Made by a program: the position numbers and the translations under genes
The notes under the pieces: model-generated
Databases searched by the model: none
Told to the model about the DNA's origin: nothing
Seen by the model: only the letters and a program-made list of their open reading frames with translations
IMG/VR virus record: IMGVR_UViG_3300019762_000074
Location: 1-39,980 of that record
Strand: one strand, 5' to 3'
Origin: a virus
DNA: 39,980 bases
In this document: positions 29,408 through 38,320 of the stretch, piece after piece
How positions within the stretch are numbered: the stretch's first letter is position 1
Layout: each line of letters begins with the position of its first letter

Positions 29408-29795
29408 AAGTCTCCTTACAAGAAACCATACCCGCGCTTGGAGAACCACCTTCAAGTCTATGTTAAAACCTGTCACATTTGAAAGGGAAGCTACAGACGG
29501 TGAGAGGAATCCTGTGACAGGTGTAGAGACAGGTGGTACTAATGGTATCTCAGAAGCTGTCAGCGGTATGTTCAGAGAAGTGGATGTAAAGATTCAGGAT
29601 GGTGTGAATATCACTAACACTGATAGTCAATTTACAGTCCTTCAAACAGACCTGAAGAAAGCTTCTGACAGTTCTCTTATACGTCCCTTAGAGAATGACA
29701 GTATTACTGATAGCTTGTCTAATAAGTGGCGTGTTATTCAAGTGCTAAATGACCCTACAGACATCTTCTGGCATTTAATTATCAGGAGGCTGTGA
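29394..29795 (+). CDS. Head closure (stopper) protein, putative
   Basis: About 133 residues from ATG 29394 (MRDHKSLLTRNHTRAWRTTF), with GAGG nine bases upstream; an ATG at 29385 is too close to it. The body ends SNKWRVIQVLNDPTDIFWHL, which resembles small beta-barrel stoppers that end in a 'W.V' strand. Called mostly from position. Confidence 0.65.
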   Translation: MRDHKSLLTRNHTRAWRTTFKSMLKPVTFEREATDGERNPVTGVETGGTNGISEAVSGMFREVDVKIQDGVNITNTDSQFTVLQTDLKKASDSSLIRPLENDSITDSLSNKWRVIQVLNDPTDIFWHLIIRRL

Positions 29796-30220
29796 TGGCT
29801 AAAGATGATTGGAGTGACCTGTCAGATTGCTTCTATGAGATGGCTGGAGACACTGTACAGGAAGCTAAGAAAGATATTGTAAGATCTTTCATGCACAATG
29901 TAGCACAGCCTCTTACAGCCTCTGGTTATGCTCCTGTAGACACTGGTAATTGGATTGCTAATAATGTGGTTGTCTATAATACTCCTAATGATGAAGAGAA
30001 TGACAGCAGAGATGAAGACGGTCTTATGACTACCCTTAGAGCTGACTATAAGGTGGAGCAGTCTAAGCCATTCCAAACTGTAGCTGTTCAGAACAACACT
30101 GAGTATAACCTTGAAGTAGAGTATACAGGTTGGACTAATAAGTCTGGTACAGTGACTACCACACCACCTTACAGACCTTACAGAACAGCCTTTGAGAAAC
30201 TAAGAGACTCTATAAAATGA
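29795..30220 (+). CDS. HK97 gp10-like tail component
   Basis: 141 residues from ATG 29795, overlapping the previous TGA by one base, with AGGAGG upstream. APVDTGNWIANNVVVYN, then VQNNTEYNLEVEYTGW and PPYRPYRTAFEKL, follow the gp10 order (PVDTGxxR..., Y...VEyG, ...P..P....A). Members help join the tail to the head. Confidence 0.8.
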   Translation: MAKDDWSDLSDCFYEMAGDTVQEAKKDIVRSFMHNVAQPLTASGYAPVDTGNWIANNVVVYNTPNDEENDSRDEDGLMTTLRADYKVEQSKPFQTVAVQNNTEYNLEVEYTGWTNKSGTVTTTPPYRPYRTAFEKLRDSIK

Positions 30221-30624
30221 ATATGAAGCCTTCTGAGGTGAGGGCAGCTCTAATCAATCATTTCTATACTAACTACTCCGAGACTCCTGTCGAGTATGAT
30301 AATGTCCAGCTAAAAGAAGCTGATAAGAAGAACCCTTTCGTTTCTTTCAATATTAGATTCACTAACGGACAAACAATCATAAAAGGTGATGGAACTATCA
30401 CTAGACACTCAGGAGTTGTGTTTGTAGATGTACGTGTACCTGTCCTTACATCCGATATCAGAGCCTTTGAGATTGCTGATAAGGTTTGTGAGGTGATGGA
30501 AAGATCACGTATTAATTACAACGGTTCTAGTGTCACTACAGATGCTTCAGAGCTTGGTAGACCTATTAGTTATAATGATGAGTATTATCTGCTCCCTGTC
30601 TCAATCCCTTTCAGAGCGACTTAA
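30217..30624 (+). CDS. Tail terminator protein
   Basis: 135 residues. MKPSEVRAALINHFYTNYSETPVEYDN, a mid segment FVDVRVPVLTSDIRAFEIADKVCEVMER and the C-terminal YYLLPVSIPFRAT match the lambda gpU/DUF4128 layout. It caps the tail tube and stops its growth. The ATG overlaps the previous stop as ATGA. Confidence 0.82.
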   Translation: MNMKPSEVRAALINHFYTNYSETPVEYDNVQLKEADKKNPFVSFNIRFTNGQTIIKGDGTITRHSGVVFVDVRVPVLTSDIRAFEIADKVCEVMERSRINYNGSSVTTDASELGRPISYNDEYYLLPVSIPFRAT

Positions 30625-30664
30625 ACTTTTAAGCCTCTTCCAGAATCTTTAACTGTTGTTAGAG

Positions 30665-30680
30665 ATATTTAGCTAAATAT
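30665..30680. promoter_or_regulatory. 16-bp perfect palindrome upstream of tail tube gene
   Basis: ATATTTAGCTAAATAT is self-complementary over its full length and lies 23 bases before the major tail gene. It is AT-rich, so chance is possible; a dimeric regulator site is an alternative. Confidence 0.4.
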
Positions 30681-30703
30681 ACCCTTATAAGGAGACATAA
30701 TAC

Positions 30704-31654
30704 ATGTCTGATTCCAATGCGGTGGTACTCCGTTATGTACCAGAAACAACTTACGGTGAGACTCCAGTAGATAGTACAGACTGGAAGACACTACGATGGA
30801 CTTCTGAGACGTTTACAGCTTCTCCAGAGACTACACAGTCCAGTGAGATTCGTAAAGACCGTGCTGTAAGTGATATGCCTAAAGTTAACACTACAGTTAA
30901 TGGTGGCTTCAACTTTGAGTTCTCTGCTAACACTTTTGATGAGTTTGTAGAAGCTGCTCTAGGTGGTACATGGGCACAAGATGGCGTTAATCTATGGGAC
31001 ATCGTAGAACAGGGTACAACTTACCGTTCTTTCAGTGTTGAGAAGGAATACTCGGATCTTACGAAGTTTGTAGGCTTCAAGGGTATGCGCGTAGGCACTT
31101 TCAACTTCTCCTTAGCGTTTGGTAGTATCATCACAGGTGATGTAGGTTTGGCGGGTAGTGATGGCGTCACCGCTACAACCTCTCTGGTAGGTGCTGGTAG
31201 TACAGCTCCTGCTACAACTACACCGCTTATGACAGCATCTTCAGATGTTGGTAGTGTTAAGATTGATGGTGTAGAGGCTACAGTATGTCTGACAGGTCTT
31301 GACTTGTCTATTGACAACAATCTACGTGCTATCAACTGTATTGGTCGTGACACACCTAAAGATCAGAAGATAGGTACTTGTAACATCTCTGGTACAGCTA
31401 CTATGTATCTTGATGCAGATGCTTTCGCTCTCTATCAAAGCGCTCTAGCTAACTCAGAGGCATCCTTGGAGTACACTGTAACTGACGGTACTAACTCCTT
31501 CACCATCTTCCTACCACGCATTAAGCTCTCAGGTGACACTCCACAGGCTGGTGGTCTGGATCAGGATGTAACCTTCACTATGACCTTTATGGCTCTTATT
31601 GATGATGTAGAAGGCACTCCTATACGCATCACTCGTACACCTAACGTAGTTTAA
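30704..31654 (+). CDS. Major tail tube protein
   Basis: 316 residues. LRYVPETTYGETPVDSTDWKTLRWTSE, then SSEIRKDRAVSDMPKVNTTVNGGFNFEFSA, is the start of the phage tail-tube family seen in siphoviruses (Phage_tube_2). The C-terminal GDTPQAGGLDQDVTFTMTFMAL is the closing strand region. It forms the hexameric rings of the tail. AAGGAGAC precedes the ATG. Confidence 0.9.
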   Translation: MSDSNAVVLRYVPETTYGETPVDSTDWKTLRWTSETFTASPETTQSSEIRKDRAVSDMPKVNTTVNGGFNFEFSANTFDEFVEAALGGTWAQDGVNLWDIVEQGTTYRSFSVEKEYSDLTKFVGFKGMRVGTFNFSLAFGSIITGDVGLAGSDGVTATTSLVGAGSTAPATTTPLMTASSDVGSVKIDGVEATVCLTGLDLSIDNNLRAINCIGRDTPKDQKIGTCNISGTATMYLDADAFALYQSALANSEASLEYTVTDGTNSFTIFLPRIKLSGDTPQAGGLDQDVTFTMTFMALIDDVEGTPIRITRTPNVV

Positions 31655-31699
31655 TCGTAGGTTTTCATCTCAGATGGCATTACAGCCTGTATAATTATC

Positions 31700-31728
31700 T
31701 TGACAGGTTATAGTAATTCTATCATTAT
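31700..31728 (+). promoter_or_regulatory. Rightward promoter TTGACA-N17-CATTATATA
   Basis: TTGACA (31700-31705), 17 bases, CATTAT (31723-31728) continuing ATAAT. Same layout as 19126 and 23619. A strong terminator lies about 70 bases downstream of the expected start. Confidence 0.72.
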
Positions 31729-31756
31729 ATAATACATAACAACAATAACAGTTTGT

Positions 31757-31805
31757 GAGGCTGCTTCTCATGTTTGTCCGTGTGAGAAGACTGACAGCCT
31801 CTTTT
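31757..31805 (+). terminator. Two-part intrinsic terminator before tail chaperone
   Basis: GAGGCTG (31757-31763) pairs with CAGCCTC (31795-31801), and inside it CTTCTCA (31764-31770) with TGAGAAG (31783-31789). TTTT follows at 31802. It lies between the promoter at 31700 and the gene at 31858. Confidence 0.8.
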
Positions 31806-31857
31806 AACATCTTAACCTAACGGACTTAATCTTACAATAACGGATGAGGTATACAGC

Positions 31858-32238
31858 ATGGCTTTTATTATTAACAACATTGACGTAGACGCTAAACAAA
31901 AAGGTGTCTGGAAAGAATTTAAAGACGGTGGTGAATTTAAGATTACTCACATGTCTAGTGAAGATTTCATCAAAGCCCGTGAAGAAGCTAACGAGATGGA
32001 AGATGAAGAAGCTAAGAATAAACATCTAGCTAAAGCTATGATCAAAGATTGGAGAGGTGTTGTAGATACTGAAGGTAATGAACTGAAGTTTGACCCTGAC
32101 ATTGTAGCTCAAGAGCTTAAAGACAACTCAGAGTTCTACACCTTCGTGCTCACTACAGCAACTCAAGAAGAAGACTATAAGCGTGTAAAAGAAGCTAAGA
32201 AAGCTGAGAAAGTAAAAAAGCCTTCGAGTGGCAACTAA
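31858..32238 (+). CDS. Tail assembly chaperone, short form (gpG-like)
   Basis: 126 residues. Acidic, with a conserved-looking core (GGEFKITHMSSEDFIKAREE) and Lys-rich C-terminus (KKAEKVKKPSSGN). Equivalent of lambda gpG, which binds the tape measure while the tail is built. The end of the frame holds the slippery heptamer at 32214-32220. Confidence 0.87.
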   Translation: MAFIINNIDVDAKQKGVWKEFKDGGEFKITHMSSEDFIKAREEANEMEDEEAKNKHLAKAMIKDWRGVVDTEGNELKFDPDIVAQELKDNSEFYTFVLTTATQEEDYKRVKEAKKAEKVKKPSSGN

Positions 32239-32549
32239 AGCATTCTAACAATGATAAGTCAGGACTATATGACATCATTGCAAAGAAAACTGGTAAGACT
32301 CCTAAAGGTGCTGTAAACAAACCTGTCTTCACTCCTGAAGATCACTGGTATATTAACACTTTCTACACGTTAAACCTTAGCAGACAATCTGGTATGTCTC
32401 TGGGAGCTATCCCTATAAGTGAGATTACTAACTATTACAACGAGTTTGAAATGATAGATTCTAAGAGGTGCTTCCTTAAAGTGATGCAAGCACTAGATAG
32501 TGTCTACTTAGAGCACGTTAACAATCAAAATAAGAAGTCTGCTAGTTAG
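31858..32549 (+). CDS. Tail assembly chaperone, frameshift fusion (gpGT-like)
   Basis: At A AAA AAG (32214-32220; in frame as gtA AAA AAG) a -1 slip moves the ribosome into a frame open from 32220 to TAG (32547-32549), for 109 more residues (AFEWQLKHSNNDKSGLYDII, ending VNNQNKKSAS). The fusion has 230 residues. The second frame has no start codon, and a G-GT pair before the tape measure is standard for long-tailed phages. A AAA AAG is one of the strongest bacterial slippery sites. Confidence 0.92.
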
Positions 32550-32556
32550 ATTATAT

Positions 32557-32593
32557 GAGGGAGGTTGTAGACACTTACAGCTTCCCTCTTTTT
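32557..32593 (+). terminator. Intrinsic terminator before tape measure
   Basis: GAGGGAGG (32557-32564) pairs with CTTCCCTC (32581-32588, one G-U), followed by TTTTTG. It would lower transcription into the very long tape measure gene. Confidence 0.75.
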
Positions 32594-32622
32594 GTTTCTA
32601 TAAGAATTAACAGGAGTGAGAT

Positions 32623-35600
32623 ATGGAGAAAAGGTTAAGCCTTACCATTGACCCTAAGAAAGCTGAAGAAGGTGCTAAGAAGGTTTCAAGCCTCCTAAAA
32701 GACCTGACAAAGCAAGCTGATAAGTTACAGAAAGCTTTAGATAAAAAGAAAGAACTTGAAGTCACTCTCAGTAAATCAGCTACTAAGAAGAACCTTAAAG
32801 AATCCCTTGATAACATCACACTGAATAAGAAGGTTGAGCTATACGCTACTAAAGCAGATACTACTAAGTCATTACAAGGCACACTTAACAGTCTAAACCT
32901 CACAGCCGCTGTTAAGTTCAAGTCTCAGGGTGCTGTAATCGCCCCTACAGCTTCTTCTAATACACCACCTAGTAACCCTATGGGTAAGACTGGAATCCCT
33001 CAATTAGATCTTGTAGGTGGTTCTACACAGCTTGATAATTACACCTACAAGCTCAATCAGGTGTTTGCTGTAAGTGATCTTGTAGGGAAGAAGACAGACC
33101 AACTTAACAATGAAGTGACAGACCTTGAACTAGCTATGAGACGGGCTACAGGGGCTGTAGATGATAACTATAATAAGCTAGAACTATACAACACTGAAGT
33201 AGGTAAAGAGCTTCTACTCACTAATGAGATGGTTAAAGCTAGACGTAAAGCTATTACAGAAGTCTCAAAGGAAGCTAAACTCACTGACCACCTTAATGAG
33301 CAGACTGCTGAGAATGAAGCTAAGCTTAAGATGCTCTCTCAGGGTTACTATCAGCACAATGCTAATGTAAAAGAAGCTATCAGGGTTGAGGAGAAACTAG
33401 TAGCCACTAGAGCTAAACTTAACAATGTTAATTCAGACTCTGCCAGAGAACTGAAAGCTCTTGAGAAGCAACTGAAAGAAGTTGATGATGTTAACAATCA
33501 GGTAGGTAAGTCTTCACGTAACTTACAGCGCTCTATGATGGGTGTTGGTATTGCTGCAAGCATGTTCTCAGGCACTATGATCATTGAAGATCTCTTAAGA
33601 ACTGCTGATGCTTACACAGAACTACAGAACAAACTGGTAGTTGTTACAGGCTCTACAGAAGGTCTGACACAGGCTACAAGTGATCTTGTACAGGTAGCTT
33701 TCAATTCACGTACATCTCTTGCAGCTACTGTAGACCTCTATTCTAAACTTAACCGTGTTAACAAACAGTACGCTTACAGTCAGAGAGAGATCCTTACAAT
33801 CACTGAGACTGTATCCAAAGCTGTTGCTATGTCTGGTGCTTCTACAGCTGCGGCTGAAGGTGCTGTTATCCAGTTTGCTCAGGCACTGGCAGGTGACTTC
33901 AAGACCTCTGGTCAGGAACTTAACAGTATTCTTGAACAGACTCCGGGTCTTTCAGAAGCTCTAGCAGATGGTCTTAGTAAAGTTGGTAATGTTGGTGAGA
34001 TCACTTCCAGTCAGCTTAAAAAGTTGGCCTCAGAAGGCCTTATCAGCACTAAAGATGTTATGGAAGGTCTGATAGCAGTATCTGACGATATCGGGGTAAA
34101 GTTTGACCTATCCTTGAAGACTGTGACACAGAGTTGGCAAGGGCTTACAGATGCATTCACTGTTAGTTTAGGTAAGTTCGATCAAGCTAGTGGTGTTACC
34201 AGAAGTTTGTCGGAGTCTATTGATGAACTGACGCAGAACCTTATAGACTCTCAAACAGCTCTAGGTGCTCTGGTAGGTTTAATGTCAGGTGGCGCATTGC
34301 TTGCTATTGGTGGTACTGTAGCAGCTCTAGGTGCTCTTGTAGGTCTACCAATATTAGCAGGAGCTTCGGCATTCTTAGCGTTATCTACTGCGTTAGGTGC
34401 TGTTGCCGCTCAATCTGATGATATGGCTGATAAGATCAGTAAAGCAGCTGAAGAGGTGAAAGGGTTAGATGATGCTCTAACGGCATTGGCTAATAAACAG
34501 CAAGCTGGTATTGAGCTTGAAAGTAGAATCAAAGAGCTTGACAAGATTGATAGTCTAATCTCAGAGCAAGAAGAGAAGATTAAAAAATTATCTGAAGCTA
34601 GAGACACATCACGTATAGACGATAACTTCACTAAACAACTTGCAGATCAAGTTAAAGATCTTGAAGGTGAACTTGAAGGTCTTTATCAGAACAGAGAGAG
34701 GATTCAAGAGTTTACCGACAAGGTTCTGAAGAAGATTCTTACAGGTGATTTTGGAGAAGGTAAACCTCCTGTAATTAAGAACCTTGAAGCTATAGAGTCT
34801 GCATTATTGAAGATAACAGACCCTAAGAAGTATTCTGCTATTGAGAAACTTAATGAACAAGAAGCTACATTAGGGAAGCTATTAGAGCAAGGTTTAGACT
34901 ACAAACGCTATCAAGAGGCGATGAATCAGGTACAACTTGAGTATGTTGAATCCCTGAAAGAAACTAAAGGTGCTCAGAAAGACCTTAACACGGCTTTTGA
35001 CGATTACATAGCTGGCTTGCAGAGCCAGTTAAATCTGGTAGGTGAATCTGAACTATCAACTGCACGTTATAACTCTAAGTTACAGGCTAAAGCTTCCTAT
35101 GAGAAGCAATATAGTGATCAGCTGAAGACTGGAACTATTACCCTGTCAGACTATAACAAAGGTGAAGAGAAAGCCATAAGGTTAGCTGAACAAAAGACTG
35201 AAGCTATCTATAAGCAGAGACAGGCGCTTAAAGAAACTCAAGATATACTCAAAGGTTTTGAAGACACATCTGATTATCTAAGCAGTGTTACTGGTGGACT
35301 CTCTCAGCAGATAGAAGAGATCAATAGAGCTGTTAATGCTGGTATTCTTGCTGATAATAAAGCGACACTGGATCATTTAGATGGACTGAATGTTAGATTA
35401 AAGCAAGCTGAAGACCAAGTAAACTCTGACTGGGACTTCACAGGTCTTACAGAACTCCAGAATAAACTGGCAGAGATTGATAGCACATTAGGTGCTGATA
35501 GTGAAGAGGCTAAGAAAGCTAAAGCTATGGCTTACACAGCATTCTTTAGTGGTTTTAGAGATGGTCTAGCAGATGCTATTGCTACAGGTGACTATAGTGG

Positions 35601-38274
35601 TATTGGTGCTGGTATAGCCTCTACAATCTCCTCATCAATTGGTACAGGTATCTCTCAGTCTATCACTAAGAGTTTAGGTGACTCTTTAGGTGGTGGTCTT
35701 GGAGGAGGCCTTCTCAGTGGTGCTTTAGGTGCTGTAGGCGGTGGTGTTGTTAGTGGTCTTGTAGGTGGTATTCTATCAGGTTCTAAAACAACGCTGAAAG
35801 GTGAAGGTTATAGAATTGGTATCGAGTCAGGAGAGCTATTTAGTGCAGAACTGTCAAAGTCATTCAAGAGGTCATCTTTCTTAGGCTCTAAGAGCTGGAC
35901 AGAATACACTAAGTTATCTATAGCGGAATTTGATAGTTTAGCAAACTCTATTACTGAATCTTCTGATTCTATGACGGTTGCTGCTAAGTCACTAGGAGGT
36001 AGTGTTAGCACCTTCACAGGGGTTCTGAGCAATAAGGATGGATCTCTAGCTGATGGTATCGAAGAGTACACAAACAAAACAGCTGAACAATCTTTTGCTG
36101 CTATAGAGAAGTTTAAAGAAGTTGGTGAAACATTTGAAGAAACTTTCATCAAACTTGGAAATATTGCCAAGAATGTAAATGAATCTCTAAGGCTTACTGG
36201 CGCTGATGTACTTGTAAATCGTGATAGTCAAATACAAAGTCGTGCAGCAGAACTAAAGTCACAGTATGAGAAAGCCTATCAGGATGCTATTGATATAGAG
36301 TTTAATGTTGCATCACAGATAGTATCAAGAGCTATAACGGGTGATAAGTTCAACCAAGAATTTATCTCAAGTATCCGTCCGATGTTGGAGAAAGGATTAG
36401 CTGAAGGTCTGAGACTTGGTGATATCGTTACTATGATTGGGTCTGGTGAAACTGAACTAACCGAAGGGATGGATTTCTCTGGATTAGCTAGTGTCTACAG
36501 TTCAATACGTAAAAACTTTAAAGATCTTGCAGCAGCTGTTGAAAACTCAGATGAAATACTTTCAAGGATTGGTGACACCCTGAAAGAGTCTGTAGTTGAG
36601 TACAATGATAGATTGATCACCAGTCTGTCTGAAATAGAGAACATTAGTAAAGAAGATGCTCAAAGTCTTCTAAGCAGCCTCTCACAGTCTTTCGCTGAGA
36701 ACTACCTGACAGAACAGGAAAGACTTGAGAATAGTATAGCTAATGCGAAGTTTGATTTCATTTCTTTAGGTTTCTCTGAGTCAGACCTATCAGCATCAAA
36801 AGAACAAGTCAAGGCGTTCTATGAACAAGTAAGTTCACCCGAAGAACGTGCAAGAGTGTTAGCCGCAGCAGATGCTTTGGTGCAGTACAACAAGACTCTT
36901 GAAGAGCAAGAAGTTCTGCTGAAGAAACAGAAAGAATTACTTGAAGATCAACTTAACGATAATACAAACGCTCTCATTGTTAACCTGTCAAACCTGATAG
37001 ACGCTGAAGTTATCACTATTGAGAACTCTTTTAGTTCAATCTTCACAAGCCTTACAGAAGGTATAAACTCTTCTGAGGTAGCTATTAGTAAACTTAACAA
37101 TGCTGTGTCAGCTATTAAGTCAGCTATTGAATCTGTATCTCTACAGTCAACATCATTGTCAGTGAGTAGGCGGTCAGCAGCCCTAACAAGACTTGATAAT
37201 GTCCTTGTAGATGCGAGAGCTGGCGGTAGTGTTGATAGTGACGTTATCTCATCTATCAGTAGCGCTTTAAGTTCTCCTGATATGAGCACCTTCACATCCT
37301 ATTTGGATTATGCTAGGGAGCAGTCAAGAGCGCTTAACAGCCTCTACGAATTAGATAGTATTACAGGTGATCAGTTATCAATAGAAGAGAAGACCCTCAA
37401 AGAGCTTGAAGATAATAAACTGATTCAAGAAGAGTTAATGAACTCTCAGATTAAGACCTTGGAAGACCAGCTCACAGAGGCTAAAAAACAATCTGATTGG
37501 CTGCAAGGAATCAACACAGGGTTTGGTGACCTATCTAGTGTCATAAAAGCTCTTCAGGAACAGTCAGGTGTTGTTGTAGGCAGTACAGGAGGTCAGGTAT
37601 CTGATAGTGAGATTAAAGCTTATATCCAGAAAGCTTTCACAACCTTTGGTACAAACTCTCAGGGTGCGCTGTCAGAACAAGGTAGTAGGTATCTATACAA
37701 CCTTGCAAGTCAGTATGGTGTAGATACTGACAGGGTTGATAGTTTACTGTCAGGCTCTCTTAATTGGGTTAACGACAGAGAGTTACCTAATACAGGTTCA
37801 GGTATTACCCCTGATAAACCTACGGTGTCTGATGCGGATATTCAGTGGACTATCAATGATGCCATAGAACGCTTCGGTGCTAATAATCAAGCTTGGATGT
37901 ACTTATATAACAGAGCTAAAAGCTTTGGTATATCTACTGACAGGATTGATAAGTTCTTAGACGGTACTAATGAATGGATTGACTCTCAAGGTCTTCCTAA
38001 GATTCATGGAAGCCATGCTGAAGGTGCTGACAACATCCCTTACGATAACTATGTAGCTAATCTTCATAAAGGTGAGATGGTGTTGACAGCACCTGTAGCT
38101 GATCTTATCAGGAACTCTGTAGGTGATAATCAGATGGTTGAACTTATTAGAGAACTGATAGGTGTTATTAAGTCAGACTCTTATAACATTAACAGGAAGC
38201 TATCTTATCTACAACCTATGTTCGATATCTTAGACAAGTTTGATACTGCTGGACTCCCTCCTGAGAGGACTTAG
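32623..38274 (+). CDS. Tape measure protein
   Basis: 1883 residues; its length sets tail length. Residues 1-130 are Lys-rich coiled coil. Residues about 300-460 hold the tape-measure N-terminal domain (TELQNKLVVVTGSTEGLTQA, FAQALAGDFKTSGQELNSIL). Hydrophobic segments are at about 546-592 and 992-1055 (the second very Gly-rich), as expected for a protein that enters the host membrane. Long coiled coils follow. Two diverged repeats of about 58 residues are at about 1661-1719 and 1737-1792, and a C-terminal HxEGADNIPYDNYVANLHKGEMV is typical for the family. Confidence 0.95.
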   Translation: MEKRLSLTIDPKKAEEGAKKVSSLLKDLTKQADKLQKALDKKKELEVTLSKSATKKNLKESLDNITLNKKVELYATKADTTKSLQGTLNSLNLTAAVKFKSQGAVIAPTASSNTPPSNPMGKTGIPQLDLVGGSTQLDNYTYKLNQVFAVSDLVGKKTDQLNNEVTDLELAMRRATGAVDDNYNKLELYNTEVGKELLLTNEMVKARRKAITEVSKEAKLTDHLNEQTAENEAKLKMLSQGYYQHNANVKEAIRVEEKLVATRAKLNNVNSDSARELKALEKQLKEVDDVNNQVGKSSRNLQRSMMGVGIAASMFSGTMIIEDLLRTADAYTELQNKLVVVTGSTEGLTQATSDLVQVAFNSRTSLAATVDLYSKLNRVNKQYAYSQREILTITETVSKAVAMSGASTAAAEGAVIQFAQALAGDFKTSGQELNSILEQTPGLSEALADGLSKVGNVGEITSSQLKKLASEGLISTKDVMEGLIAVSDDIGVKFDLSLKTVTQSWQGLTDAFTVSLGKFDQASGVTRSLSESIDELTQNLIDSQTALGALVGLMSGGALLAIGGTVAALGALVGLPILAGASAFLALSTALGAVAAQSDDMADKISKAAEEVKGLDDALTALANKQQAGIELESRIKELDKIDSLISEQEEKIKKLSEARDTSRIDDNFTKQLADQVKDLEGELEGLYQNRERIQEFTDKVLKKILTGDFGEGKPPVIKNLEAIESALLKITDPKKYSAIEKLNEQEATLGKLLEQGLDYKRYQEAMNQVQLEYVESLKETKGAQKDLNTAFDDYIAGLQSQLNLVGESELSTARYNSKLQAKASYEKQYSDQLKTGTITLSDYNKGEEKAIRLAEQKTEAIYKQRQALKETQDILKGFEDTSDYLSSVTGGLSQQIEEINRAVNAGILADNKATLDHLDGLNVRLKQAEDQVNSDWDFTGLTELQNKLAEIDSTLGADSEEAKKAKAMAYTAFFSGFRDGLADAIATGDYSGIGAGIASTISSSIGTGISQSITKSLGDSLGGGLGGGLLSGALGAVGGGVVSGLVGGILSGSKTTLKGEGYRIGIESGELFSAELSKSFKRSSFLGSKSWTEYTKLSIAEFDSLANSITESSDSMTVAAKSLGGSVSTFTGVLSNKDGSLADGIEEYTNKTAEQSFAAIEKFKEVGETFEETFIKLGNIAKNVNESLRLTGADVLVNRDSQIQSRAAELKSQYEKAYQDAIDIEFNVASQIVSRAITGDKFNQEFISSIRPMLEKGLAEGLRLGDIVTMIGSGETELTEGMDFSGLASVYSSIRKNFKDLAAAVENSDEILSRIGDTLKESVVEYNDRLITSLSEIENISKEDAQSLLSSLSQSFAENYLTEQERLENSIANAKFDFISLGFSESDLSASKEQVKAFYEQVSSPEERARVLAAADALVQYNKTLEEQEVLLKKQKELLEDQLNDNTNALIVNLSNLIDAEVITIENSFSSIFTSLTEGINSSEVAISKLNNAVSAIKSAIESVSLQSTSLSVSRRSAALTRLDNVLVDARAGGSVDSDVISSISSALSSPDMSTFTSYLDYAREQSRALNSLYELDSITGDQLSIEEKTLKELEDNKLIQEELMNSQIKTLEDQLTEAKKQSDWLQGINTGFGDLSSVIKALQEQSGVVVGSTGGQVSDSEIKAYIQKAFTTFGTNSQGALSEQGSRYLYNLASQYGVDTDRVDSLLSGSLNWVNDRELPNTGSGITPDKPTVSDADIQWTINDAIERFGANNQAWMYLYNRAKSFGISTDRIDKFLDGTNEWIDSQGLPKIHGSHAEGADNIPYDNYVANLHKGEMVLTAPVADLIRNSVGDNQMVELIRELIGVIKSDSYNINRKLSYLQPMFDILDKFDTAGLPPERT

Positions 38275-38320
38275 CTATAAATACCTCTGACAAGGATGTC
38301 AGACCCTTAAAGGAGATGAT

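Noticed and set aside
35808-36170. Long leftward frame inside the tape measure
   Set aside because: Opposite-strand shadow; no start site and the rightward gene is certain.
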